The notes under the pieces: model-generated
What the model was told of the DNA's origin: nothing
What the model saw: the letters and a program-made list of their open reading frames with translations, nothing else
Databases searched by the model: none
Assembly: GCA_964551735.1 (NCBI GenBank)
Contig: CAZKEF010000002.1
Span: 62,001 to 126,000, forward strand
DNA: 64,000 bases
Reading direction: 5' to 3'
Source: DAOUAT01 sp964551735
GTDB taxonomy: Bacteria; Chloroflexota; Anaerolineae; CG2-30-64-16
Made by a program: the position numbers and the translations under genes
Part shown: positions 40,037 through 47,278 of the stretch, piece after piece
How the letters are laid out: the number at the start of each line of letters is the position of its first letter
Position numbering within the stretch: position 1 is the first letter of the stretch

Positions 40037-40798
40037 ATGACCTATCGCAGCCGGGCAACCTTCCTCACCGGCCTGACCGCCGGCCTGCTCCTGGCGGCAG
40101 GCGCGTCCATCTATCGCCGACGATCCCTGGTGCGCACACCGTGTCTTGAAGACCTCGACGACGACCCGGCCGTGGCCGAGGCGTTCGGCCAGATCGCGGA
40201 GATGCCGCAGATGCGCCTGCTGCGTGCCCTGGTCACATGGCGGACGCTGCGGCTTTGCCGCGCGGGCCATGCCGCTGACCTGGGCTGTGGCGCAGGCCAA
40301 TTGGCCGTCGAGCTCGCCCAGGCCGCGCCGGAGCTGCACGTCACCGGGGTTGACCTGTCGAACCTGCTGCTGGCCCAGGCGCTGCGCCGAGCGGCTGCGG
40401 CGGGCCTGGCGCACCGGGTGGATTTCCGCACCGACGACGTCGGGGGGACCCCCTTCGAGACGGGTTCCCTCGACCTGGTGGTGAGCACGTTATCGCTGCA
40501 CCACTGGCAGAACCCGGTCGCGGTGCTGAACGAAGTCGCCCGCATCCTCCGCCCCGGCGGCGGGTTCGTGATCTTCGACCTGCGCCGGGACATGGCCCCG
40601 CCGCTCTATGTGCTGCTGTGGCTGGTCACGCGTTATGTCGTGCCGCGCGCGCTGCGCCGGGCGCAGGAGCCGCTGGGCAGCCGGAACGCGGCCTACACCC
40701 CCGACGAAGCGGCCAGCCTGGCCCAGGCGTCACGCCTCACCGGCTGGCGCGTGGCCCGCGGGCCTTTCTGGCTCAGTATCGAAGGAAAGACCGTCTGA
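40037..40798 (+). CDS. Class I SAM-dependent methyltransferase
   Basis: 253 residues from ATG 40037 (GAGG upstream; a GTG two codons earlier is possible). An N-terminal hydrophobic segment (FLTGLTAGLLLAAGASI) suggests a membrane anchor. The SAM-binding motif I is AADLGCGAGQLAVELA, motif II ends in VTGVDLSNLL, motif III is LDLVVSTLSLHHWQNP and motif post-III is RILRPGGGFVIFDL. The fold is UbiE/Methyltransf_11. The substrate is unknown. It is the second gene of a probable pair with the copper chaperone. Confidence 0.88.
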   Translation: MTYRSRATFLTGLTAGLLLAAGASIYRRRSLVRTPCLEDLDDDPAVAEAFGQIAEMPQMRLLRALVTWRTLRLCRAGHAADLGCGAGQLAVELAQAAPELHVTGVDLSNLLLAQALRRAAAAGLAHRVDFRTDDVGGTPFETGSLDLVVSTLSLHHWQNPVAVLNEVARILRPGGGFVIFDLRRDMAPPLYVLLWLVTRYVVPRALRRAQEPLGSRNAAYTPDEAASLAQASRLTGWRVARGPFWLSIEGKTV

Positions 40799-40807
40799 CC
40801 GCCGGAT

Positions 40808-40836
40808 AACCCAGGTTTCTTCGAGAAATCTGGGTT
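40808..40836. repeat. AACCCAGGTTTCT palindrome downstream of the methyltransferase gene
   Basis: AACCCAGGTTTCT, TCG loop, AGAAATCTGGGTT: 12 of 13 pairs match. A degenerate copy is at 42242-42265. It may end or stabilise the upstream transcript. Confidence 0.7.
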
Positions 40837-40863
40837 GCCCGGTGGCGAACACGAGGAGACCTC

Positions 40864-42204
40864 ATGATTGCTACGCCTAACTGGGATAAGATCGGTCGTG
40901 ACGCCGTTGCGACCCTCAGCCGCTACATCCAGTTCGACACCACCAACCCCCCGGGGGATGAGCTGGCCGCGGCACACTGGCTGGCAGACCAGCTGCGCGC
41001 CCGCGGGATTGCCAATGATGTGACAATTCACGAACCAGCGGCCGGCCGCGGGCTGGTGCTGGCGCGCATACCCGGCAGCGAGCCGTTGAAGCCGCTGCTG
41101 GTCAACCATCATATGGACGTGGTGGCGGCCGACCCGACTGCCTGGACGCACCCGCCCTTCAGCGGCGCGGTCGCGGATGGCTTCGTGTGGGGCCGTGGCA
41201 CGCTGGATACCAAGAACCTGGGCGTGATCTTCCTGCTGGCGTTGGAGTCGCTGATCACGGCGGGTGCGCGCTTCCGTCGGCCGATTATCTTCTTAGCGGT
41301 ACCCGATGAGGAGACGGGGGGCAAACAAGGGATGCGCTGGCTCGTCGAGCGACATGGGGCCGATCTAGATCCGGAATGGGTATGGGATGAAGGGGGCGGC
41401 GGCTTCAAAGACATGTTCGGCCCCGGCGTCATGTTTGGCCTGACCGTGGCCGAAAAACAGATCCAGCACGTGAAGCTGGTCGCCACGGGCAAGCCGGGCC
41501 ACGCGTCCATGCCCCACAGCGACAACGCCAACGTGAAGCTGCTGCGGGCGCTGGACCGCGTGCTGGCCGCGCCGCGGCCGCTGCGCGTGAACGCGATCAC
41601 ATTGGCCATGTTCCGTGCGATCGCCCCGACGCAGAAGTTCCCCGCCTCCGCGCTGCTCGGCCGCCTGGACAACCCGCTGGCGCTGCAGCTGGCCGCCGGT
41701 AAGCTTCAAACGGATAGCTCGCTCAACGCCATGCTGCGTGACACCGTCAGCTTGACGGTGCTGCGCGCGGGCTACAAGGTGAACGTCATCCCGGAACGCG
41801 CGGAGGCCGAGATTGACTGCCGCCTGCTGCCCGACACCGACGCGGTCGAGTTTCAAGCCTGGCTAAAGGCGCGCCTGGCCGATGAGCGAATCCAGGTCGA
41901 GGTGATGCAGAGCTCGCCGCCCTCGGGCACGGCGCCGCTGGAGGGGCCATTCGTCACCGCAGTAAGGTCGAGCCTGCGCGAGCACCTGCCCGATGCCGGC
42001 ATCTTCCCCATGCTGGTCCCTGGCGCTACTGACGGCCGCTATTGGCGCCAGCGCGGCTTCGCGGCCTATGGATTTGCGCCGGTGGTCATGGCGCGGGACG
42101 ACCTCGGTCGGGTGCACGGCATTGACGAGCGCATCTCCGGCGAGAACCTGCTCACCGCGATCAAGATCACGCGTGATATCATCGAAAAGCTGTGTGTGGC
42201 GTAA
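40864..42204 (+). CDS. M20-family metallopeptidase
   Basis: 446 residues. Di-zinc exopeptidases of clan MH. The metal ligands are in order: His in LLVNHHMDVV (with catalytic Asp), Asp in WGRGTLDTKNLG, the general base Glu pair in VPDEETGGKQGMRW, then later His in the ATDGRYWRQRGFAAYGF-GRVHGIDERI segment. The dimerisation domain (KLVATGKPGHASMP) lies between. It resembles ArgE/DapE/CPG2 and 'carboxypeptidase' members; the substrate cannot be fixed. No signal peptide, thus cytoplasmic. The gene's leader holds the palindrome at 40808-40836. Confidence 0.93.
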   Translation: MIATPNWDKIGRDAVATLSRYIQFDTTNPPGDELAAAHWLADQLRARGIANDVTIHEPAAGRGLVLARIPGSEPLKPLLVNHHMDVVAADPTAWTHPPFSGAVADGFVWGRGTLDTKNLGVIFLLALESLITAGARFRRPIIFLAVPDEETGGKQGMRWLVERHGADLDPEWVWDEGGGGFKDMFGPGVMFGLTVAEKQIQHVKLVATGKPGHASMPHSDNANVKLLRALDRVLAAPRPLRVNAITLAMFRAIAPTQKFPASALLGRLDNPLALQLAAGKLQTDSSLNAMLRDTVSLTVLRAGYKVNVIPERAEAEIDCRLLPDTDAVEFQAWLKARLADERIQVEVMQSSPPSGTAPLEGPFVTAVRSSLREHLPDAGIFPMLVPGATDGRYWRQRGFAAYGFAPVVMARDDLGRVHGIDERISGENLLTAIKITRDIIEKLCVA

Positions 42205-42241
42205 CCTGTGTGCAAGGGGATGCATCCAAATTGCCTTGAGG

Positions 42242-42265
42242 ACCAGGTTTCTCGGAAGAATCTGG
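42242..42265. repeat. Degenerate copy of the CCAGGTTTCT palindrome
   Basis: ACCAGGTTTCTCGGAAGAAT followed by CTGG resembles 40808-40836. It lies in the 93-base gap before the FmdB-like gene. Confidence 0.55.
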
Positions 42266-42297
42266 CCTCGAGACCAGCTTTTGCGGAGAAAGACCTC

Positions 42298-42504
42298 ATG
42301 CCGATATACGACTATCACTGCGACAACTGCAACAGCGACTTTGAGAAACTCGTACGCTCCATGTTCAGCCAGGAAACGGTGACTTGCCCGGATTGCGGCA
42401 GCCCGCACGTGAAGAAAGCCATCAGCCTGTTCGGCGGCGTAGGAGGCGGCAGCAGCGCCCGATCAGTGGGCGCCTCGGCGCAAACCTGTGCGCCTACCGG
42501 CTGA
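42298..42504 (+). CDS. FmdB-type zinc-ribbon protein
   Basis: 68 residues. The start MPIYDYHCDNCNSDFEKL is the signature of the FmdB/CxxC zinc ribbon family. Zinc would be held by Cys8, Cys11, Cys30 and Cys33 (CDNC and CPDC). The C-terminal half is Gly/Ser-rich and disordered. FmdB-like proteins are often called regulatory, but the function is not established. It is the last gene before the strong terminator and the eCIS operon. Confidence 0.85.
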   Translation: MPIYDYHCDNCNSDFEKLVRSMFSQETVTCPDCGSPHVKKAISLFGGVGGGSSARSVGASAQTCAPTG

Positions 42505-42545
42505 GGCATCCGGCGCTAAGCGGGCCGTGGGCTCGCGCCTGCAAC

Positions 42546-42577
42546 AAAAGCCCGAAGGGATATCCCTTCGGGCTTTT
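42546..42577 (+). terminator. Rho-independent terminator
   Basis: AAAAGCCCGAAGGGA and its exact inverse TCCCTTCGGGCTTTT, followed by GTTTTG. A textbook terminator that closes the fmdB transcript and insulates the eCIS promoter. Confidence 0.95.
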
Positions 42578-42611
42578 GTTTTGGGACCGCGTCAGATCCG
42601 CAATGCAGCCT

Positions 42612-42686
42612 GTGAGTCGAACGTGAGTTAAGCGTGAGTCAGATGTGAGACGAGTATCATACAATATCGTGGTTCATATGAATCAC
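42612..42686 (+). promoter_or_regulatory. eCIS operon control region: 11-bp phased direct repeats, -10 box and palindrome
   Basis: GTGAG occurs at 42612, 42623, 42634 and 42645, an exact 11-bp period (three copies GTGAGT, the last GTGAGA). TACAAT at 42660-42665 is a good -10 box, and the last repeats fill its -35 position, as in activator-dependent promoters. GTGGTTCATATGAATCAC (42669-42686), palindromic but for one pair, covers the predicted start. Direct repeats with this spacing are typical of OmpR/PhoB-family regulators, which bind head to tail on one face of DNA. Confidence 0.65.
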
Positions 42687-42775
42687 AGTAATTCTGTTAT
42701 CTTTTGCCGCCAAGAGGATGGCAGCACGCGATTCTCGCCGCAGCGCCAATCCGATCAAGGAGATGGCTGGCCATT

Positions 42776-43015
42776 GTGAGCTCATTTGAAGACAACAGCC
42801 ATACTTTTATTATTCGCGTCTGGCTCGAGACAGGAGAGATGGAAAGCGCACAGCCAGAGTGGCGCGGTTCCATCGAGCATGTGCGCAGTCGGGAACGTCG
42901 TTACTTCCGGGGTCTGGAGAGCCTGATGGGGCTCTTGCTCCGTTTCCTGACGCCGCAGCGCCAACTATCAATTGAGGATCAGGTCGGTCATGAGCAACTA
43001 CACCGTCATCCATGA
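42776..43015 (+). CDS. Small eCIS-associated protein, first gene of the operon
   Basis: 79 residues from GTG 42776; the codon is not certain because AAGGAG lies 13 bases upstream. The core HTFIIRVWLETGEMESAQ, WRGSIEHVRSRERRYFRGLESL is a pattern I associate with small uncharacterised proteins found beside DUF4255 and other contractile-injection genes. The frame runs 26 bases into the next gene, which supports co-translation. It is a soluble, basic protein with no membrane segment. Function unknown; a chaperone or regulatory role in assembly is a guess. Confidence 0.6.
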   Translation: MSSFEDNSHTFIIRVWLETGEMESAQPEWRGSIEHVRSRERRYFRGLESLMGLLLRFLTPQRQLSIEDQVGHEQLHRHP

Positions 43016-43601
43016 CATCACCCTGGAACTCCGCCGGCGCATCCACGCCGCACTGAGCTCAGCTTCCGATGCCGACCTGGGGATGACGACTCCTGAGACC
43101 GACATCACGCTGTCGCCCCCAGGTGAGGGCCTTCAGGGCCAACCGCGATTATCGCTCTACCTCTACCATGTTGGCCCAGACGCGCACCTGCGCAACCAGC
43201 ACGAGCTGGCTGTGGGTCAAAGCGGCCTGCGCCCGCCCCCGTTGGCGGTCCAGCTTCGCTACCTGATCACCCCGCTGGATGATGAGGAGCAACACAACCA
43301 TCTGATGCTGGGCCGCGTGCTCCAGCACTTTCACGACCAGCCGTTCGTGTCCGCCCTGGGCAACGATCTGCTGGGAGATAGCTTCGGGGGCAGCAGCCCG
43401 CAGTTGCGCGTCAATATCGAGCCGCTGTCCATGGATCAGCTCGGCCCGATCTGGTTGGCACTGCAAGCCTCATACCGGCTTTCGGTAGCCTATGCCGTGC
43501 GCGTCGTGGCGATTGATTCCGATCGCGGGGTCACCGAAGCCCACCGTGTGGTGGAGGCCCTGGCAGCCGTTGGCCGCAAAACTGACGGAGAAATCACGTA
43601 G
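42990..43601 (+). CDS. DUF4255 protein, eCIS tail-terminator/cap protein (Afp16/Pvc16-like)
   Basis: 203 residues. The features of DUF4255 are seen: an N-terminal helix (VIHDITLELRRRIHAAL), LSPPGEGLQGQPRLSLYLYHVGPDAHLRNQ, PPLAVQLRYLITPLDDEEQHNHLMLGRVLQHFHDQPFV and a C-terminal strand block YRLSVAYAVRVVAIDS. Pvc16/Afp16 caps the distal end of tube and sheath and sets particle length. It overlaps the preceding small gene and is three bases from the next, so it belongs to one operon. Placing the cap gene first differs from the Afp order, where it is last, but is usual in many other eCIS loci. Confidence 0.88.
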   Translation: MSNYTVIHDITLELRRRIHAALSSASDADLGMTTPETDITLSPPGEGLQGQPRLSLYLYHVGPDAHLRNQHELAVGQSGLRPPPLAVQLRYLITPLDDEEQHNHLMLGRVLQHFHDQPFVSALGNDLLGDSFGGSSPQLRVNIEPLSMDQLGPIWLALQASYRLSVAYAVRVVAIDSDRGVTEAHRVVEALAAVGRKTDGEIT

Positions 43602-43604
43602 AAA

Positions 43605-44282
43605 ATGGAAATCGGTGCTATTGACCGCGTCATCACACAACAGGCCCTGATCGTCGGCCGGGTCACCGACGCGCTCACCGGCGGCGCCACGCTGCGTCCC
43701 GCAACGGTTCGCCTGCTGTATCAGACGCCAGCAGGAGCACCCGAACGACCCTACCCGCTCGCGGCCCACACGTATCCAGACGGGCTGTTCGTCGTGCCGG
43801 GCAACCCTGACAGCGCGTTTCCACGCCTGACTGGCGGTCAGACGTTGGCGCTTCGTCTGACCGCCAGCGCAGCGGGCTACCAGGCAGGCCAGGTCGATTT
43901 CACTTTGTCCGCTGCGCAAGTGGCGCCGGCCAGCCAGGTCCGCCATATCGCTGGCCGCGACCTGTCCATGCCCTTGCTGGCGGCGCCCCTGTTGACCCAA
44001 GACATCGCATTATCGCCGACACCGATCCACCTGAGCGGACGCGTCGTCCGGGCCGATGACCCGGCGATACCCATCACGGGCGCGCAGGTGCGCGTCACGG
44101 AGCCATCAGCACGCGGGCCAGCAACCACCGACGCCGATGGCTTCTTCACTTTGTTGGACATGCCCGTTGCGGGCCAAGTTACCGTCCGGGTCGAGCGCGC
44201 CGGCTTCCAGAACCTGGAACTCGCGGTTCGCCTGGACTATCGCCAGCCGGTTAATCAGCAGACGTTTGCTCTCAAAACGTAA
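43605..44282 (+). CDS. eCIS-associated carboxypeptidase-regulatory-like domain protein
   Basis: 225 residues. Two beta-sandwich parts can be seen. The first begins ALIVGRVTDALTGGATLRPATVRLLYQ; the second is a clear CarboxypepD_reg (prealbumin-like) repeat: IHLSGRVVRADDPAIPITGAQVRVTEP, TTDADGFFTLLDMPVAGQVTVRVERAGFQ. No signal peptide, so it is made in the cytoplasm with the rest of the particle. The same domain type is inserted in the second sheath protein. It may be a decoration or a stabilising protein of the particle. Position between cap and first sheath suggests a structural role; no direct evidence. Confidence 0.75.
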   Translation: MEIGAIDRVITQQALIVGRVTDALTGGATLRPATVRLLYQTPAGAPERPYPLAAHTYPDGLFVVPGNPDSAFPRLTGGQTLALRLTASAAGYQAGQVDFTLSAAQVAPASQVRHIAGRDLSMPLLAAPLLTQDIALSPTPIHLSGRVVRADDPAIPITGAQVRVTEPSARGPATTDADGFFTLLDMPVAGQVTVRVERAGFQNLELAVRLDYRQPVNQQTFALKT

Positions 44283-44294
44283 AGGAGATTGCAC

Positions 44295-46796
44295 ATGCCA
44301 GAGTACCTTGCTCCCGGAGTTTACGTCGAGGAAGTGCCTTCTGGGAACAAGCCCATTGAAGGCGTGAGCACGAGCACCGCCGGGATGGTCGGTGTGACCC
44401 AACGTGGCCCCGTCAACGAGCCCACCCTGGTCACGAGTTTCGCTGACTTTGTGCGCAAGTTCGGCGGCTACCTGGATCATCGCGTGTTCACCAACCAGCG
44501 CGACCTGCTGCCTTACGCGGTGGAGGGTTTCTTCACCAACGGCGGCCAGCGGGTCTACGTCACCCGCGTCGTCGGCAAAAACGCGGCTTTCGCGGCGGTG
44601 GATTTGTACGGCGTGCCGCAGGTCAACCCCGCCAGCACGACTCTCACCGCCCGCGTGGCTGCCGCGGCCGATACCCTGCTCCTGGACAACGGCTCGAATA
44701 TCGGCAGCGGCGACACCTTGCTGCTGCGCGACGGGACGCGTTCGGAGTATGTGGTGGCTCAGAGTGCGCCGGTGGCGGTTGGCGTACGCGTCAATGGCCG
44801 GTTGCGCGGCGCCCACGCGGCGGCCACCGCAGTTGCTGCCCAGACGGTCACCGAAACCGATGACTTCACCGCGGGCATCACGGGCAACATGAGCGCGGCT
44901 GGGAGCCTGGCCCTCAGCGGCGCGGTCGTGGCGGGCCTGGCTGCCAACGATGTGCTGCGCATCCGGGATACTGGGGACGCCACGAGGACGGAGTTCGTCA
45001 CCATCGCCACCGCAGGCGCGGCCGACCTGGTTGAGGCGGGCGGCCTGCTGTTCGACCATCCGCAGGCTTCCACGCAAGTGCACCGCGTGACTCTGACGGA
45101 CGGGGTCGCGACCACACTTTCGACCGCCGCGGCGGCCAGCGATCTGGTCCTGGCGCTGGCCTCCACCGCCGGTCTGAACGCGGCGGACGCGATCCGCGTG
45201 GACACGGGCGCGGCGCGTGAGCTTCATGTGATCCGCAACGTGGTTTCATCCCTCTCCATCGTCACGACGCCGACGCAGCAGATCCACGCCGCGGGCACGG
45301 CAGTCGTCAAAGAAGTGGCCTTGCTGCGCGTTCACGCGCGCCACCAGGGCCAGTGGGGCAACGCGCTCAGGATCACCGTGCGCCAGGCGAGCATCCTGGA
45401 GACGACAGTGGCCGTGGCCGCGGCGCAAAACGACTCCCCCATCAAGCTCAACGCCACCTTCGGCCTGGGCAAGGGCAGCGTGCTCGATGTGAAGCGCGGA
45501 ACACCCCCTGCACCGGTGATGCGCCAGCGCGTTAGCGGGGTCAGCACGGCCACCAATGAAGTCGACTTTGCCGGCGGCGCGGCCGTCGCGCTGCAAGCCG
45601 GCGACACTGCCGCCTCGCTGGAGTTCGACATCATCGTGGAACACCTTAACAGCGAAGGCAAGGTCACCGAGAGCGAGGCGTTCCTTAACCTGGGCCTGGA
45701 CCCCGACCACAATCGCTACGCGCTCAAGATCGTGGGGCTGTTCGACCGGGCCAGCGGCAAACCTGCCAGCGCCGGCGAGTCAGATCTGATCCGCCTTTCC
45801 GATCTGACCAAACAGGACAACGGCGCCGACGTGTCTGGCGCGGCCAACCTAAGGCTCACGATCCCAGACACCCAGGTCTCCCGGCGCCTGGCCGGCGGCA
45901 ACGACGACCTAGCGACGGTGGACAAGGCCGCGTACATCGGCAGCCCCGCGGTAGACCCGGCCGACCGCACCGGCATCTATGCACTGGAAAACATCGACGA
46001 CATCAGCATCGTCGCGGCGCCCGGCCAGACCGACCAGGATGTGCAAAACGCCGTCATCAGCCATTGCGCGTACATGCGCTATCGCTTCGCCATCCTGGAT
46101 TCGCGGCCCAACGCCAAGATGAAGGATGTGCAAGACCAGCGTCAGCTCTACGATACGACATTGGCCGCGCTGTACTATCCGTGGCTGGTCATCAGTGACC
46201 CGTTTGGCCGCAACGGCGAAGTGCATTACCTGCCGTCCAGCGGCCACGTGGCCGGCGTCTATGCGCGCAGCGATGTGCAGCGCGGTGTGCATAAGGCACC
46301 CGCCAACGAGGTGGTGCTGGGGATACGCGATCTCCAGGTGCGCCTGACCAAAGGCGAGCAGGACATCCTGAACCCGAAGCACATCAACTGCCTGCGCGAC
46401 TTCCGCGAGCTGAACCGCGGCCTGCGGGTGTGGGGCGCGCGCACGTTGAGCAGCGACCCTGAGTGGAAATATGTCAACGTCCGCCGCCTGTTCCTGTTCG
46501 TGGAGAAGTCCATCGAGCGCAGCACCCAATGGGCCGTGTTCGAGCCCAATGCCGAACCGTTGTGGGCCACGGTCAACCGCAGCGTGTCGAACTTCCTGAC
46601 CGCGGTTTGGAAGAGCGGCGCGCTGGAAGGCACCAAGCCCGAAGAGGCGTTCTTCGTCAAAGTCGATCGCACCACCATGACCCAGAACGACATTGACAAC
46701 GGCCGGCTGATCATCCTGGTCGGTATCGCGCCGGTGAAACCGGCCGAATTCGTCATCTTCCGCATCAGCCAGAAGACGCGCGAGGCGACCGCCTGA
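44295..46796 (+). CDS. eCIS contractile tail sheath protein 1 (large form)
   Basis: 833 residues from ATG 44295 with AAAGGAG upstream. The sheath fold is clear at both ends: N-terminal YLAPGVYVEEVPSGNKPIEG, AGMVGVTQRGP, FGGYL and VEGFFTNGGQRVYVTRVVG (1-100), and the C-terminal block from about residue 585: CAYMRYRFAILDSRP, YYPWLVISDP, LPSSGHVAGVYAR, GVHKAPAN, VWGARTLSSDPEWKYVNVRRLFLFVEKSI and GIAPVKPAEFVIFRI. Between them lie about 480 residues of beta-rich, repetitive sequence (for example ADTLLLDNGSNIGSGDTLLLRDG), which would form surface domains on the sheath. Usual Afp-type sheaths are 350-500 residues. The sheath contracts to drive the inner tube into the target. Confidence 0.95.
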   Translation: MPEYLAPGVYVEEVPSGNKPIEGVSTSTAGMVGVTQRGPVNEPTLVTSFADFVRKFGGYLDHRVFTNQRDLLPYAVEGFFTNGGQRVYVTRVVGKNAAFAAVDLYGVPQVNPASTTLTARVAAAADTLLLDNGSNIGSGDTLLLRDGTRSEYVVAQSAPVAVGVRVNGRLRGAHAAATAVAAQTVTETDDFTAGITGNMSAAGSLALSGAVVAGLAANDVLRIRDTGDATRTEFVTIATAGAADLVEAGGLLFDHPQASTQVHRVTLTDGVATTLSTAAAASDLVLALASTAGLNAADAIRVDTGAARELHVIRNVVSSLSIVTTPTQQIHAAGTAVVKEVALLRVHARHQGQWGNALRITVRQASILETTVAVAAAQNDSPIKLNATFGLGKGSVLDVKRGTPPAPVMRQRVSGVSTATNEVDFAGGAAVALQAGDTAASLEFDIIVEHLNSEGKVTESEAFLNLGLDPDHNRYALKIVGLFDRASGKPASAGESDLIRLSDLTKQDNGADVSGAANLRLTIPDTQVSRRLAGGNDDLATVDKAAYIGSPAVDPADRTGIYALENIDDISIVAAPGQTDQDVQNAVISHCAYMRYRFAILDSRPNAKMKDVQDQRQLYDTTLAALYYPWLVISDPFGRNGEVHYLPSSGHVAGVYARSDVQRGVHKAPANEVVLGIRDLQVRLTKGEQDILNPKHINCLRDFRELNRGLRVWGARTLSSDPEWKYVNVRRLFLFVEKSIERSTQWAVFEPNAEPLWATVNRSVSNFLTAVWKSGALEGTKPEEAFFVKVDRTTMTQNDIDNGRLIILVGIAPVKPAEFVIFRISQKTREATA

Positions 46797-46822
46797 TGCA
46801 GGTTTGAAAGAAGGAGCACAAT

Positions 46823-47257
46823 ATGGCCACGGGAGATCGCGTTGATCCGTATGCCCAGTTCAACTTCCTTGTGGAGATTGATGGCGTCACGCGCGCCGGG
46901 TTCACCGAAGTTGGCGGGCTGACCACCGAGCAGGACGTCATCGAGTACCGCGAAGGCAGCGAGTCGGCCACAGTGAGGAAGCTGCCGGGGCTGCGCAAGT
47001 ATTCCAACATCACCTTGAAGCGTGGATTCACGCAAGACAAGGAGCTGTGGCAGTGGCGGAAGACCACCATAGACGGCCTCACCGAGCGGCGTTCCGGCGC
47101 CATCATACTGATGGATGAGGCGCGGTCGGAGGTGCTACGCTGGAACTTCGTTGCCGGCTGGATCTGCAAGTGGGAAGGGCCGGCGCTGAACGCCACCACC
47201 AACGAAGCAGCCATCGAAAGCTTGGAAATCTGCCACGAAGGCCTGGAGCTGACGTAA
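46823..47257 (+). CDS. eCIS inner tube protein 1 (gp19/Hcp-like)
   Basis: 144 residues; AAGGAG precedes the ATG. The T4 gp19-like tube fold is shown by DPYAQFNFLVEIDGVTRAGFTEVGGL, then VIEYREGSE, RKLPGLRKYSNITLKRGFT and the C-terminal GWICKWEGPALNATTNEAAIESLEICHEGLEL. Hexamers stack to form the tube that is pushed through the sheath and may hold cargo in the lumen. It follows sheath 1 and precedes sheath 2, an arrangement common in eCIS loci with paired sheath and tube genes. Confidence 0.95.
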   Translation: MATGDRVDPYAQFNFLVEIDGVTRAGFTEVGGLTTEQDVIEYREGSESATVRKLPGLRKYSNITLKRGFTQDKELWQWRKTTIDGLTERRSGAIILMDEARSEVLRWNFVAGWICKWEGPALNATTNEAAIESLEICHEGLELT

Positions 47258-47278
47258 GGGCTGACCGGGGGAGCAGAG

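Noticed and set aside
42559..42576. Small peptide gene downstream of fmdB
   Set aside because: The stretch is a perfect terminator hairpin; an open frame across it has no ribosome site.
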